Source: Halofilum ochraceum
GTDB taxonomy: Bacteria; Pseudomonadota; Gammaproteobacteria; XJ16; Halofilaceae
Length of the DNA stretch: 64,000 nucleotides
NCBI RefSeq assembly: GCF_001614315.2
Contig: NZ_LVEG02000020.1
Location: forward strand, 1 to 64,000
Direction of reading: 5' to 3'
The position numbers and the translations under genes are program-made. Numbering within the stretch: position 1 is the first letter of the stretch; every line of letters starts with the position of its first letter. This document shows positions 48,440 to 62,413 of this stretch, piece by piece. The notes under the pieces are model-generated. The model was not told the origin of the DNA, ran no database searches, and worked only from the letters and a program-made list of their open reading frames with translations.

Positions 48440-49444
48440 TCAGACGCCGTAGTAGTCGCGGTACCACTGCACGAACCGGCGCACGCCCTCTTCCACCGGG
48501 GTGTCGGGACTGTAACCGCAGTCGCGCTGGAGGGCGCTGGCGTCGGCCCAGGTGTCGGGCACGTCGCCGGGCTGCATGGGGAGGAGGTTTCTCTCGACGC
48601 TGCGGCCGAGTTCCTGTTCCAGCACTTCGATGTAGCGCATCAGGTCGACCGGCTTGTTGTTGCCGATGTTGTAGATGCGGTACGGGGCGTTGCTGCTGGC
48701 CGGGTCGGGGTTATCGCTGTCCCAGTCGGGATCCGGTTCGGCGGTGTGGTCATTGGCGGCCACGACGCCCTGGGCGATGTCGTCGACGAAGGTGAAATCG
48801 CGTTTGTGCTCGCCGTAGTTGAAGACGTCGATCGGCTCACCGTTCAGGATCGCTTTGGTGAACTTGAACAGCGCCATGTCCGGGCGGCCCCAGGGGCCGT
48901 AGACGGTAAAGAAGCGCAGGCCGGTGGTCGGCAGCCGGAACAGGTGTGCGTAGCTGTGCGCCATCATCTCGTTCGCCTTTTTGGTGGCGGCGTAGATGGC
49001 GAGCGGGTGATTGACGCCCTGGCTCTCGGAGAACGGCATGGCGGTATTGGCGCCGTAGACGGAGCTGGTCGAGGCGTAGGTCAGGTGTTCGACGGCGTTG
49101 TAGCGACAGCCCTCGAGGATGTTCATGAAGCCGACGACGTTGCTGTCGATGTACGAATGCGGGTTCTCGATGGAATAGCGCACGCCGGCCTGGGCTGCGA
49201 GGTGGATGACGCGGTCAAAGCCGTCACCGAAGACGCGCTCCATCGCCGGGCGGTCGGCCACATCGACGTGCTCGAAACGGAACCGCTCATGCGGCTGCAA
49301 GCGGGCAAGTCGCGCCTCTTTGAGCGTGACGTCGTAGTAATCGTTGAGGTTGTCCAGCCCGACGACGGTGTCGCCGCGCTCGAGCAGCACCTGGGCGACG
49401 TGATAGCCGATGAAGCCGGCGGCGCCGGTGACGAGGACTTTCAT
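48440..49444 (-). CDS. UDP-glucuronate 4-epimerase
   Basis: 334-residue extended SDR enzyme converting UDP-glucuronate to UDP-galacturonate. NAD motif GAAGFIG at 7-13, catalytic Tyr151-Lys155 in YAATK, and the [16 protein letters not shown] block near residues 31-46 typical of UDP-GlcA epimerases. Together with ugd it widens the set of uronic acids available. Flanked by repeat-rich gaps. Confidence 0.94.
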   Translation of the reverse strand: MKVLVTGAAGFIGYHVAQVLLERGDTVVGLDNLNDYYDVTLKEARLARLQPHERFRFEHVDVADRPAMERVFGDGFDRVIHLAAQAGVRYSIENPHSYIDSNVVGFMNILEGCRYNAVEHLTYASTSSVYGANTAMPFSESQGVNHPLAIYAATKKANEMMAHSYAHLFRLPTTGLRFFTVYGPWGRPDMALFKFTKAILNGEPIDVFNYGEHKRDFTFVDDIAQGVVAANDHTAEPDPDWDSDNPDPASSNAPYRIYNIGNNKPVDLMRYIEVLEQELGRSVERNLLPMQPGDVPDTWADASALQRDCGYSPDTPVEEGVRRFVQWYRDYYGV

Positions 49445-49722
49445 TTTGGCTCCGTTGATCCTTGCGTGATCCGGATTCTATGCAACGTCCGTGCGTGACA
49501 GGGCCGTGTGCAGCGAATCATCGCGAGCAAGCTCGCTCCTGCATGAATCCTGACGGTCGGTGCACGTTCACCTGTAGGAGCGAGCTTGCTCGCGATCGTA
49601 CCCGCACGCCGCATCGGGCCCATCAGGGCCGGTGCACGCCGAATGCGCGCGTTCGCCTTCGCCGAAAACGCGCCTACGCAAGCCGGAAACGAACCGACCA
49701 TTCCCGGCCCTTGGCCCTGCCC
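49445..49722. repeat. Repeat cluster between tviB-like and epimerase genes
   Basis: Contains an inverted pair of GCGAGC hairpins (49520-49541 and 49573-49596) and a GCGCGC-type REP (49645-49677). No gene seen. Confidence 0.85.
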
Positions 49723-51012
<1,290 letters not shown>

Positions 51013-51199
51013 GCGTTATCCGTCCTTGCGTGCTGCGGAAACGGCCCGCAGGGCGCGCCCGGATCATCCGGACGACCTCCCCCGCAGGCGTTGGCCGGTT
51101 CGCTGTCCGGCCGATCAACTATAGCTGCTCGTGCGCGGCCGGCAAGGTCGCTGCACACCGGCGCGTCACCGCGACGCTACCGGCATGCAGCGCGTGGCC

Positions 51200-51676
51200 T
51201 CAGAACGGGATGTCGTCGTCGAAATCGTCCGCCGGGGGCTGACCGCCGCCCTGCTGACCACCACCCTGCTGGCCGCCGCCACCGCGCTGAGCGGAACCGC
51301 CACCACCGGGCGCGCCGCCGCCACCACCGGCGCCGCCACCGCGGCCGCCGAGCATCTGCATGTCGTTGGCGACGATTTCCGTGCTGAATCGGTCGTTGCC
51401 CTGGTCATCCTGCCACTTGCGGGTCTGCATGCGGCCTTCGACATAGACCTGAGAGCCCTTCTGCAGGTACTCGCCCATGATCTCGGCGAGGCGGTTGAAG
51501 CCGACGACGCGCACCCATTCCGTGCGCTCCTGCTGCTCGCCGGATTGCCGATCCTTCCAGGTCTCCGACACCGCGATGCGGATGTTCGTGACCGCCACAC
51601 CGCTCGGGGTATAGCGGGTCTCCGGATCGGCACCGAGGTTGCCGATGAAGATGCATTTATTGACGCCTCTGGCCAT
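51200..51676 (-). CDS. ssb: Single-stranded DNA-binding protein
   Basis: 158 residues: OB-fold domain (1-110, starting [19 protein letters not shown]), a glycine- and glutamine-rich linker, and the acidic tip DDDIPF that binds partner proteins. It coats single-stranded DNA in replication and repair. In the usual gammaproteobacterial order it lies downstream of the MFS gene, which is divergent from uvrA. Confidence 0.97.
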   Translation of the reverse strand: MARGVNKCIFIGNLGADPETRYTPSGVAVTNIRIAVSETWKDRQSGEQQERTEWVRVVGFNRLAEIMGEYLQKGSQVYVEGRMQTRKWQDDQGNDRFSTEIVANDMQMLGGRGGGAGGGGGAPGGGGSAQRGGGGQQGGGQQGGGQPPADDFDDDIPF

Positions 51677-52046
51677 GGGTCTTCTCCTTCGCGGCGCAGG
51701 TCCATTCGCGCCGTTATTGAATTCGTATGCCGGGTCCCGCGAGCGGGTGGATGGTTCCCGCGGCGGAACGGCGGATTATGCCACAGGCGGGCGGCAGGCG
51801 GCAGGCGGCAGGCGGCAGGCGGCAGGCGGCAGGCGGCAGGCGGCAGGCGGCAGGCGGCAGGCGGCAGGCGGCAGGGCCAAGGGCCAAGGGCCAAGGGCCA
51901 AGGGCCAAGGGCCAAGGATCGTAGGCCGGCTTTTGCCGTAGGCAACAGCCGGCAGCCGCCGCACAAGACCGTGGCCTCGTCCGCCGGCTGGCTCCTGCCA
52001 CGTCGCCTGCGGCTCCTCGCAGCGATGCCTTCGGTCGCAAGCCGGC
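51677..52046. repeat. Heptamer arrays and REPs between the MFS gene and ssb
   Basis: No gene seen. A GGCAGGC array of about 13 copies (51784-51874) passes directly into a GGGCCAA array of about six copies (51874-51917). A TTGCC-type REP (51921-51953) follows, then a TTCGGTCGCAAG-type REP (51983-52050) that carries 33 extra bases inside. The MFS stop codon TAG lies in the GTAG of that REP. Confidence 0.9.
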
Positions 52047-53405
52047 CTACTTGTTGAAGCCGGCTCGCTGCAGTTCGGTCTGGTCGAAGGTCTGGCGGTC
52101 GACTTTGAGGTAGGCGACGCCTTCTTCGGCGACGACCACGGCCTCCTCGACGCCGGGCAGGCCGGACAGGCGTCGTGCGATGTTCTCGGCGTTGTTGCCC
52201 GCCTCGCCATCGAGCGGGACGACGTAGCTGGTAACGGGGGGCGGTACGCGCATGGAGCGGGCTACGAACAGCCAGCCGGCGGCGGCGACGCCGAGGGCGG
52301 CGAATACGAGGGGCGGGCCGCCGATGCCTTCGAGCAACCCGGCCCCGACACCGCCGACGAAGGCGCCGAGGAACTGGCAGGTCGAATACACGCCCATCGC
52401 GGTCCCCTTCTGCGCAACCGGCGCGGCCCGGGAGACCAGCGCCGGCAGGCTGGCCTCCAGGACGTTGAAGCCGGCAAAGAACAGCAGCAGCGCCAGACCG
52501 ATCCCGAAGACCGTATCGCCGTATACGCCGAGCCCGGCATGGGCGACGGCGATCAGCGCCAGCGCGACGATGAACACCGGCCGCGTGCGATCGTGGCGCT
52601 CGGCCAGCATCACCAAGGGGCCCATCAGCGCGAGCGAGCCGCCGAATACCGGCAGATACACCTCCCAGTGGCTGGCCGCGGCGAGGCCGACCGCGTCCAG
52701 CGCCAGCGGCGCGGCGACGAACGTGCCGGTCATGATCATGTGCAGGACGAAGATGCCGCCGTTGAGGCGCAGCAGCGTTGCATTCGCGAGCACGGCGCGC
52801 AGTTGCGCGCCGGAGGGGCGGGCATCCCGGTGCACCCGCTGAACGCGCGGAGTGGGCACGACGGTATACAGCAGGAGCAGCGCCAGCAGCCCGAGCCCGG
52901 TGGCCAGCCAGAACACCCCCGCCAGATGAAACCAGGCGTTCACCAGAGGGCCGACGACCAGGGCCAGCGAGAAGGAGGCGCCGATACTGATGCCGATGAT
53001 GGCCATCACCCGTGTGCGTACGCCGTCGCGGGTGAGATCGGCCGCCAGCGCCATCAGGGCGGCGGCGATCGCGCCCGCGCCCTGCAGCGCCCGGCCGAGG
53101 ATCAGGACGGTGATCGTATCCGCCACCGCGGCGAGCGCGCTGCCGGCGGCGAACAGGAGCAGGCCGACGGCGATCACGCGCTTGCGGCCGAAGCGGTCGG
53201 AGGCGAATCCGAAGGGGATCTGCAGCGCGGCCTGGGTGAGGCCGTAGATGCCGACCGCCACGCCGATCAGCAGCGACGTGGCGCCGCCGAAGTCGCGCGC
53301 CGCCAGCGCCAGCACCGGCAGCACGAGAAACAGGCCCAGCATGCGCAGGGCATAGATCCCCGCGAGCGCGCCGGCCGCGCGCCATTCCGCGGCGATCATC
53401 CGCAT
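52047..53405 (-). CDS. MFS transporter (uvrA-ssb linked type)
   Basis: 452-residue major facilitator with about 12 hydrophobic segments and the loop FASDRFGRKRVI between helices 2 and 3. A soluble tail (about 385-452) with LSGLPGVEEAVVVAEEGVAYLKVD looks like a small heavy-metal-associated-type fold seen in this orthologue group. Substrate unknown. The gene is divergent from uvrA and upstream of ssb, a conserved order. Its TAG stop lies within a REP element. Confidence 0.9.
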   Translation of the reverse strand: MRMIAAEWRAAGALAGIYALRMLGLFLVLPVLALAARDFGGATSLLIGVAVGIYGLTQAALQIPFGFASDRFGRKRVIAVGLLLFAAGSALAAVADTITVLILGRALQGAGAIAAALMALAADLTRDGVRTRVMAIIGISIGASFSLALVVGPLVNAWFHLAGVFWLATGLGLLALLLLYTVVPTPRVQRVHRDARPSGAQLRAVLANATLLRLNGGIFVLHMIMTGTFVAAPLALDAVGLAAASHWEVYLPVFGGSLALMGPLVMLAERHDRTRPVFIVALALIAVAHAGLGVYGDTVFGIGLALLLFFAGFNVLEASLPALVSRAAPVAQKGTAMGVYSTCQFLGAFVGGVGAGLLEGIGGPPLVFAALGVAAAGWLFVARSMRVPPPVTSYVVPLDGEAGNNAENIARRLSGLPGVEEAVVVAEEGVAYLKVDRQTFDQTELQRAGFNK

Positions 53406-54001
53406 CGATCGGCCTCGCAAGCAGGTTGGATGGGCCGTGCGGGCCCGGTCATGATCGCCGCACGCGGCCGCAAGCGGACCGGCGTCGCGCACGGGGTGAA
53501 AAAGTGCATGTGCTTTTGCCTGGTACCGCGGGGACGGCGTATATTAGCAGGTTGGCCGCGCGCATCGACAGGTGGCGACAGAGCAAGGGCCAAGGGCCAA
53601 GGGCCAAGGGCCAAGGGCCAAGCTGGCAGAGTGTAGGCCGGTCTTTCCCGGCGCCCAAGGCATTTCGGGTATGCATCGCCGTACTCCGCCGGGGTACGTT
53701 TCGCGGGCGGTGTGCATTCGAGCGTTGCGGTGGGGCGTTGTCGGGGATCGCGGCAGTGCTATCTGCATGGGCCTGCCGGGCCGATGCGTGGTGCGGGCAC
53801 GATCGCGAGCAAGCTCGCTCCTACAGGGGCGCGTTGCCGGAGCGTAGGCCGGCTTTTGCCGAAGGCAACAGCCGGCGTGCACCTGTAAAGCGCCCCGGAC
53901 TCGCTCGCCGGCTGGCTCCCTTCGGTCGCAAGCCGGCCTACGTCTGCAACGAGGCGGCTTGATTACTTTTTTCTTTGCAGTAGACACTCCCGGAATTCTC
54001 C
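53406..54001. repeat. Repeat-rich divergent region between the MFS gene and uvrA
   Basis: Promoters for both genes must be here, but I cannot place them. Contents: heptamer GGGCCAA array (53585-53622), a half-copy of the long CCGGCC element (from 53633), a GCGAGC hairpin (53802-53826), a TTGCC-type REP (53844-53876) and a TTCGGTCGCAAG-type REP (53907-53941), which ends about 60 bases before the uvrA start. Confidence 0.85.
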
Positions 54002-56860
<2,859 letters not shown>

Positions 56861-57436
56861 GGGCCAAGGGCCAAGGGCCAAGGGCCAAGGGCGAAGGGCG
56901 AAGGGCGAAGGGCGAAGGATGATCGGTTTGCTTCGGGAGCGGCGGTAGGCGCGTTTTCGCCGGAGGCGAACGCGCGCGGCCGGCGGTACGGCAGACTCGA
57001 TCGCTTCGGGCGCACCGCGCGCATTCGACCGGTACGGTGGCCCGGTCGAAGACGCGCCTACGTCGGGAGGTCCATTCAATGACGAACGCCCACGTAGGCC
57101 GGCCTTCCCCGGCGCGTCCCCACATTCGATTCGAGACGTGCACCGTCACTCGCCGCCGGGGAATGCCGGCATTGCGCGGTGAAATGCCAGGGCCGGTATC
57201 CGGCTGTGCAGACCGCACAAGGCCGGCCTACACAGTAGCGGCGGCCGCATTCGATGCGCGTGTCCGCCGGGGCGACGGACCGCTTGTCGCGTTGGGTTTC
57301 CTTCGTCAACCCAACCTACGTTGACGGCTTTTCGATTCCGTCAGACGCGGGACGCGCTCCTCGGCCCTTGGCCCTTGGCCCTTGGCCCTTGGCCCTTGGC
57401 CCTTGGCCCTTGGCCCTTCGCCCTTCGCCCTTCGCC
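56861..57436. repeat. Repeat-filled gap between uvrA and the SCO gene
   Basis: No gene seen. It begins with a heptamer array on the plus strand (56862-56917; about four GGGCCAA then four GGGCGAA) and ends with one on the minus strand (57363-57437). Between them lie GCGCGC-type REPs (56945-56977; degenerate 57017-57061), a 138-base CCGGCC-ended long element (57094-57231) and a GTTGGGTT repeat (57289-57320). Both convergent genes thus end in arrays reading in their own sense. Confidence 0.9.
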
Positions 57437-58045
57437 CTACCACCCGTCCGATTCGGCGAGGCGTTCCAGATCCGCGGCCAGGTCGTCGATGTCGTCGTCT
57501 TCGCGGCCGAGCAGGCGGATTTCTCCGTCGCGGTCGAAGATGAAGGCCGCGTTGGAGTGCGAGACATCGTAGAACCCGCTGTCGTCGGGCTTGCCGTAGC
57601 CGAAGGTGGTGCGGTAGCGCTTGGTGAGATCCCGAAGGTACGGGATGGGTCCGCGCAGGCCGACGAAGCGTTCCCCGAAGCTGTCGACGTACTTGGCGAG
57701 CCGCTCGGGCGTATCGCGTTCGGGATCGACCGAGACGAACAGCACGCGCACCTCGTCGGCGTATTCCTCGTCCATCTGCTGCAGGGCCTGCGAGAAGCGG
57801 GCCAGTGTCAGCGGACACATGTCCGGGCAGCTGGTGAAGCCGAAATACATGACCTTGATCTTGTCGTCGTATGCGGCTTCGGTCACGGTCTCCCGGTCTT
57901 CCGCCCGCGTCAGCTCGAACTCCAGATCCGGCATCAGGCCGCTGACATCGCGCAGGTTCCAGGGCTCTTCCTCGGCGCAGCCATTGAGCAGGAGCAGGCC
58001 CAGGGCCAGCAGGGCACCGGCCATGATGCGCGCGGGATATCTCAT
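57437..58045 (-). CDS. SCO1/SenC-family copper chaperone lipoprotein
   Basis: 202-residue thioredoxin-fold protein that delivers copper to the CuA site of cytochrome c oxidase. Lipoprotein signal with LLLLNGC (Cys23). Copper ligands Cys73 and Cys77 in TSCPDMCP and His163 in VSHSN. It overlaps the ctaG-like gene upstream by four bases (ATGA), fixing the start. The TAG stop runs directly into a GGGCGAA heptamer array. Confidence 0.95.
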   Translation of the reverse strand: MRYPARIMAGALLALGLLLLNGCAEEEPWNLRDVSGLMPDLEFELTRAEDRETVTEAAYDDKIKVMYFGFTSCPDMCPLTLARFSQALQQMDEEYADEVRVLFVSVDPERDTPERLAKYVDSFGERFVGLRGPIPYLRDLTKRYRTTFGYGKPDDSGFYDVSHSNAAFIFDRDGEIRLLGREDDDIDDLAADLERLAESDGW

Positions 58046-58881
58046 ACGCTTGCTCCATTTATAGTGGTCGACGCCGGCCGGGTGCTTTCGCGCAGCCACA
58101 GCCGGAACACCACCAGTGCCCCGATCATGCTCATCATCGCCGCCGGGATCCAGGTGATGAAACCGCCGATGCGCTGGTCGGTAATCGGATCCAGCGGCCA
58201 GGCTCGGCCGCAGACCGCGTAGACGTCGTACAGCACGCCATCGGCGAGACCGATCTGCGCCCCGAGGAGGATCTGCGGGATCATGATCGCCCACAGCAGC
58301 AGGATCCGGATCCCGAAACTCAGCCCGCCGGACTGGCGGCCGCGCGGATCGACGATCAACCACCAGAACAGCAGGCCGTCGATCAGCATCGACGCGTTCA
58401 TCACGCGGTACAGATCGATGCTCAACATTGCATCGAAATGGATTTCGGCGTCCAGCCAGAAGAAGATGAGGCCGACAAACAGGACCGGGGCGATCACGGG
58501 ATGCTGGACCGTCCGGTAGGGCCAGCGCAGGGCCGGGTGGCGAAGTACCGCCCCGAGACGGGCTCTTGTCGCCGGCGCGAAGGCGTACGGCAACACGCGG
58601 TGCGGCGCGCCCAGCACCATCAGAAACGGCGCCAGATGGTGCAGTACCAGGTGCTGGCCGCGATGGACCCAGAACATGTATTGGGAGAGATAATCCAGAT
58701 ACGTGTGCATGACCGCATAGGTCAGCACGATACCGGTAAACCAGGCGATCGCGGCGCCCACGCCGGGGCGCTCACCCGCCTGCCTCATGCGCCTTAGACC
58801 GACGGCATAGACGCCGGCGGCGAGCGCGCAGAACGCGACTACCTCCGGGTAGAAATGGTACGGGAGGAGAAGATCGAGCAC
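58042..58881 (-). CDS. CtaG-type (caa3) cytochrome c oxidase assembly protein
   Basis: 279-residue membrane protein with about seven hydrophobic segments and family blocks HTYLDYLSQYMFWVHRGQHLVLHHLAPFL and IGALVVFRLWLRE. It belongs to the caa3_CtaG family linked to CuA/CuB oxidase assembly, and is coupled to the SCO gene. No oxidase subunits are in the window. Confidence 0.92.
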   Translation of the reverse strand: MLDLLLPYHFYPEVVAFCALAAGVYAVGLRRMRQAGERPGVGAAIAWFTGIVLTYAVMHTYLDYLSQYMFWVHRGQHLVLHHLAPFLMVLGAPHRVLPYAFAPATRARLGAVLRHPALRWPYRTVQHPVIAPVLFVGLIFFWLDAEIHFDAMLSIDLYRVMNASMLIDGLLFWWLIVDPRGRQSGGLSFGIRILLLWAIMIPQILLGAQIGLADGVLYDVYAVCGRAWPLDPITDQRIGGFITWIPAAMMSMIGALVVFRLWLRESTRPASTTINGASV

Positions 58882-58929
58882 TGGGATGCCGATTCAGATA
58901 CGGGGGTCGATCCGCATTGTACCAGGCGA

Positions 58930-58996
58930 ACGCCGGCATTGCGCGGCGGGCTGCCTGGGCCGCCATCCCGCGCTACGGGCCACGCAAGGCCGGCCG
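58930..58996. repeat. Partial copy of the long CCGGCC element
   Basis: Contains GCCGGCATTGCGCGG and CAAGGCCGGCC as in the full-length copies at 48163-48294 and 57094-57231, but lacks one end. Confidence 0.65.
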
Positions 58997-59040
58997 ACGC
59001 GATGCGGTCCCCAGGCGCCACAATCCGGAGCCGCAACGAG

Positions 59041-59067
59041 AAAAGGCGGCCCGTGAGGCCGCCTTTT
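59041..59067 (-). terminator. Intrinsic terminator of the alpha operon
   Basis: Perfect 11-base arms AAAAGGCGGCC and GGCCGCCTTTT around a 5-base loop, with A- and T-runs at the ends, 27 bases downstream of the rplQ stop. It can work in both directions. Confidence 0.88.
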
Positions 59068-59094
59068 CGGGGACAACCGATTGACCCGATTCCG

Positions 59095-59463
59095 TTACGG
59101 GGCGTCGGGCCGGTCGACGAGCTCGACGAGCGCCATCGGCGCGCTGTCGCCTTCGCGGTACCCGCACTTGAGGATACGGACGTAGCCGCCGGGGCGTTCG
59201 CTATAACGCGGACCGAGTTCCTCGAAGAGCTTGCGCACGCCGGCCTTGTCGCGCAGACGATTGAACGCGAGCCGACGGTTGGCAACGCTGTCTTCCTTCG
59301 CAAGCGTGATCAGGGGTTCCGCATGCCGACGGAGTTCTTTCGCCTTCGGCAGCGTCGTCTTGATCAGCTCGTGCTCGAACAGCGATGCCGACATATTCCG
59401 GAACATCGCCGAGCGATGGCTGCTGTTCCGGTTGAGCTGCTTACCGCTTTTGCGATGACGCAT
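59095..59463 (-). CDS. rplQ: 50S ribosomal protein L17
   Basis: 122 residues, starting [23 protein letters not shown] as in all bacterial L17 proteins. Last gene of the alpha operon, 28 bases after rpoA and just before a strong terminator. Confidence 0.98.
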   Translation of the reverse strand: MRHRKSGKQLNRNSSHRSAMFRNMSASLFEHELIKTTLPKAKELRRHAEPLITLAKEDSVANRRLAFNRLRDKAGVRKLFEELGPRYSERPGGYVRILKCGYREGDSAPMALVELVDRPDAP

Positions 59464-59491
59464 GACTGCAGTTCCAATATCCGGTTGGCGG

Positions 59492-60496
59492 TCAGGCCGA
59501 GGAAGCCTTGTCCTGACGCTGGAGTTCGGCCGGTGGCCAGCCCTCGAGACGCATGCCGAGCGACAGCCCCTGGGATGCGAGGACGTCCTTGATCTCGGTG
59601 AGCGACTTCTTGCCCAGATTCGGCGTCTTCAGCAGCTCCACCTCGGTCCGCTGGATCAGGTCCCCGATGTAGTAGATGTTCTCGGCCTTGAGGCAGTTCG
59701 CGGAACGAACCGTCAACTCCAGATCATCGACCGGGCGCATCAGGATCGGATCGATCTGCGATGCGCTCTCATCGGCCTTCGCCTGCTCGTCGCCCTTGAG
59801 TTCGACGAACACCGACAGCTGCTCCTGCAGGATCGAGGCCGCGCGGCGAATCGCCTCTTCCGGGTCGATGGTGCCGTTGGTCTCGATATCAAACACGAGC
59901 TTGTCGAGGTCGGTCCGCTGCTCGACACGCGCACTCTCGACGCTGTACGACACCCGGCGCACCGGGCTGAAGGTCGCGTCGATCTGGAGGCCGCCGAGGG
60001 CGCGGCTCTCGCCCTCTTCCTGCTCGCGGGCGGTCGACGGCTCGTAGCCGCGCCCCTTGCGTGCATGCAGCGTCGCCTCAATCTCACCGCGATCCGTCAG
60101 GTGCGCGATCACGTGATCGGGATTCGCGACCTCCACGTCGTGATCGGCCTGGATGTCACCCGCCGTCACGACGCCGCCGCCTTTCTTCTTCAGCGACAGG
60201 CTGGCTTCGTCCCGGGCGTGCATCCGGATCGCCACGCCTTTGAGATTCAGGAGGATATCCATCACGTCCTCGTGTACACCCTCGATGCTGGTGTACTCGT
60301 GGACAACTCCCTCGATCTGCACGTCCGTGATGGCGGCGCCGGGCATCGACGACAGCAGGATGCGCCGGAGCGCATTGCCGAGCGTGTGACCGAAACCGCG
60401 CTCGAGCGGCTCCAGCGAGACGCGGGCGCGATAATCGCTTAGCGCCGAAATATCGACGATCCGCGGCTTCAGGAATTCATTGACGTTACCGGACAT
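59492..60496 (-). CDS. rpoA: RNA polymerase subunit alpha
   Basis: 334 residues. N-terminal assembly domain ([26 protein letters not shown]) and C-terminal domain (residues about 250-320, with [15 protein letters not shown]) that contacts UP elements and activators. Length slightly above E. coli (329). It follows rpsD by 17 bases. Confidence 0.99.
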   Translation of the reverse strand: MSGNVNEFLKPRIVDISALSDYRARVSLEPLERGFGHTLGNALRRILLSSMPGAAITDVQIEGVVHEYTSIEGVHEDVMDILLNLKGVAIRMHARDEASLSLKKKGGGVVTAGDIQADHDVEVANPDHVIAHLTDRGEIEATLHARKGRGYEPSTAREQEEGESRALGGLQIDATFSPVRRVSYSVESARVEQRTDLDKLVFDIETNGTIDPEEAIRRAASILQEQLSVFVELKGDEQAKADESASQIDPILMRPVDDLELTVRSANCLKAENIYYIGDLIQRTEVELLKTPNLGKKSLTEIKDVLASQGLSLGMRLEGWPPAELQRQDKASSA

Positions 60497-60513
60497 CGGT
60501 TTGACGCCCTCCG

Positions 60514-61134
60514 TTACTTCGAGTAGAGCTCGACGACCAGCGACTCGTTGATCTCGGCGGGGAGATCGCTACGAACCGGGACGGACTTGAACACGCCTTC
60601 CATTTTGGTCGAGTCGACCTCGATCCACTCCGGAATCCCGCGCTGCTGCGCCAGATCCACGGACTCCGAAAGACGGTTCTGCTTTTTGGCGCGCTCACGG
60701 ACCGCGACAACGTCGTGTGCCTGCACCTGGTAGGAGGGGCAGTTGACGACGACACCGTTGACCGTGATCGCCTTGTGGCTCACCAGCTGCCGCGATTCGG
60801 CGCGGGTGCTGCCGAAGCCCATCCGCCACGCGACGTTGTCGAGGCGCTGCTCCAGGAACTGCAGCAGGTTCTCGCCGGTCGACCCTTTACGCTGGGACGC
60901 CTTCTTGTAGTACTTGCTGAACTGCTTTTCCATCACCCCGTACATGCGCCGGAGCTTCTGCTTCTCGCGCAGCTGCAGGGCGTAGTCGGAAGCCCGACCG
61001 CGACGACCCGTCGCCGGGCCCGGCGGGCGATCCAGTTTGCATTTCGACTCAAGGCTGCGGACGCCGGACTTGAGGAAGAGATCGGTTCCCTCCCGACGGC
61101 TCAGCTTGCACTTGGGACCGGTATATTTGGCCAC
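60514..61134 (-). CDS. rpsD: 30S ribosomal protein S4
   Basis: 206 residues with the S4 RNA-binding domain ([30 protein letters not shown]). Starts [21 protein letters not shown]. In many gammaproteobacteria S4 represses the alpha operon translationally; I did not identify the leader pseudoknot here. Confidence 0.98.
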   Translation of the reverse strand: MAKYTGPKCKLSRREGTDLFLKSGVRSLESKCKLDRPPGPATGRRGRASDYALQLREKQKLRRMYGVMEKQFSKYYKKASQRKGSTGENLLQFLEQRLDNVAWRMGFGSTRAESRQLVSHKAITVNGVVVNCPSYQVQAHDVVAVRERAKKQNRLSESVDLAQQRGIPEWIEVDSTKMEGVFKSVPVRSDLPAEINESLVVELYSK

Positions 61135-61149
61135 GTTCGCCCTCCCGGC

Positions 61150-61545
61150 TTAGACGCGCCGACGTTTCGGCGGACGACACCCGTTATGGGGAATCGGCGT
61201 CACGTCGGTGATGCTGTTGATGTTGAAACCCGCGTTGTTCAGCGAACGCACGGCCGAATCGCGACCCGGGCCGGGGCCCTTCACGCGGACTTCCAGGTTC
61301 TGCAGGCCGTAGTCCTTCGCGGCCGTGCCGGCGCGCTCGGCGGCGACCTGCGCCGCGAACGGCGTGCTCTTGCGGGAGCCGCGGAAACCGGAGCCCCCGG
61401 ACGTCGCCCAGCTCAGGGCATTGCCCTGGCGGTCGGTGATCGTGATGATCGTGTTATTGAACGATGCATGCACGTGCGCAATGCCGTCGGAGACGGTGCG
61501 ACGCACCTTCTTCCGTGGCGTTGTCTGGGTCTTGGTCTTCGCCAT
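61150..61545 (-). CDS. rpsK: 30S ribosomal protein S11
   Basis: 131 residues with conserved blocks [17 protein letters not shown] and the C-terminal [18 protein letters not shown]. Lies between rpsM and rpsD in standard order. Confidence 0.98.
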   Translation of the reverse strand: MAKTKTQTTPRKKVRRTVSDGIAHVHASFNNTIITITDRQGNALSWATSGGSGFRGSRKSTPFAAQVAAERAGTAAKDYGLQNLEVRVKGPGPGRDSAVRSLNNAGFNINSITDVTPIPHNGCRPPKRRRV

Positions 61546-61580
61546 TGCCTCGGTGTCCCGCTCGTTGACTGGTTACGCGA

Positions 61581-61937
61581 TCAGCGCTTGATAGGCCGGC
61601 GCGGGCCCTTGCGAGTGCGCGCGTTCGTCTGCGTCTGCTGCCCCCGAAGCGGCAGGCCGCGCCGGTGGCGGAGGCCGCGGTAGCAGCCAAGGTCCATCAG
61701 ACGCTTGATGTTCATGGAGACTTCGCGCCGGAGATCGCCCTCGACACTGTACTGGCCGATCTCGTTGCGCAGCGCGTCAACCTCCCCCTCGGAGAGATCC
61801 CGCACGCGCGTATCCGCCGGCACGCCCGCGGCGTCGCAGATCTGGCGCGAGCGCGTCGGGCCGATCCCGTAGATCGACGTCAGGGCCACCCAGGTGTGCT
61901 TGTTCACCGGGATGTTGATGCCTGCGATGCGAGCCAT
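61581..61937 (-). CDS. rpsM: 30S ribosomal protein S13
   Basis: 118 residues. Start ATG 61937 ([19 protein letters not shown]) chosen within a longer frame. The basic C-terminal tail [10 protein letters not shown] reaches the decoding centre. Located 86 bases after rpmJ. Confidence 0.98.
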   Translation of the reverse strand: MARIAGINIPVNKHTWVALTSIYGIGPTRSRQICDAAGVPADTRVRDLSEGEVDALRNEIGQYSVEGDLRREVSMNIKRLMDLGCYRGLRHRRGLPLRGQQTQTNARTRKGPRRPIKR

Positions 61938-62023
61938 TCGCACTGTCTCCTCAAACCGTTGGGAAGCCGCGCAGTATAGCGGCGCAGCCTGGTCCTGTGC
62001 AAGAGCCGGATTCGGCCCCCGTG

Positions 62024-62137
62024 TTACCCCTGCCGCTGCTTGTGCCGGGCGTCCCGGCAGATCACGCGCACCGAGCCGTTGCGCTTGATGATCTTGCAAT
62101 GACGGCAGACTTTCTTGACCGATGCACTTACCTTCAT
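62024..62137 (-). CDS. rpmJ: 50S ribosomal protein L36, zinc-binding form
   Basis: 37 residues, too short to be picked out as its own frame; it is the C-terminal part of a longer open frame. The sequence [20 protein letters not shown] keeps the zinc ligands Cys11, Cys14, Cys27 and His32 (C+ type). It lies between secY and rpsM as usual. Confidence 0.96.
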   Translation of the reverse strand: MKVSASVKKVCRHCKIIKRNGSVRVICRDARHKQRQG

Positions 62138-62203
62138 TTCTCTTCTCCACCCGGGGCTGGCCCCGTACGCGCCACGCTGGTTTTGACCCGTGTTGTTTCT
62201 TCG

Positions 62204-62220
62204 AGGGCCAAGGGCCAAGG
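62204..62220 (+). repeat. Short inverted heptamer array upstream of rpmJ
   Basis: Just over two copies of GGGCCAA on the plus strand, 66 bases upstream of the rpmJ start. It is inverted with respect to the long array beside secY, so the two could pair in the spc transcript. Confidence 0.8.
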
Positions 62221-62310
62221 AAAAAATCCTCCGCGCCTCGGCGTGCCGTAGCGCCTCTACCGCTTATTGCCGCTCGCCTTCGCCCAAAAACCTAACACCT
62301 GCCGCCGTCC

Positions 62311-62412
62311 CTTGGCCCTTGGCCCTTGGCCCTTGGCCCTTGGCCCTTGGCCCTTGGCCCTTGGCCCTTGGCCCTTGGCCCTTGGCCCTTGGCCCTTGGC
62401 CCTTGGGCCCTT
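62311..62412 (-). repeat. Heptamer array (about 13 copies) inside the ribosomal operon, after secY
   Basis: Directly beyond the secY TAG stop (and an adjacent TAA), the minus strand runs into GGGCCAA repeated about 13 times, the longest GGGCCAA array in the window. It lies between two essential genes of one operon and must be transcribed. Confidence 0.92.
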
Positions 62413-62413
62413 A

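Noticed and set aside
51166-53385. Long minus-strand frame overlapping the MFS and ssb genes
   Set aside because: It is a shadow in another frame, very rich in arginine and proline, and runs through heptamer arrays that stay open in all frames because 7 is not a multiple of 3.
62311-62412. Heptamer arrays as possible CRISPR
   Set aside because: Units are 7 bases with no spacers and no cas genes are present.
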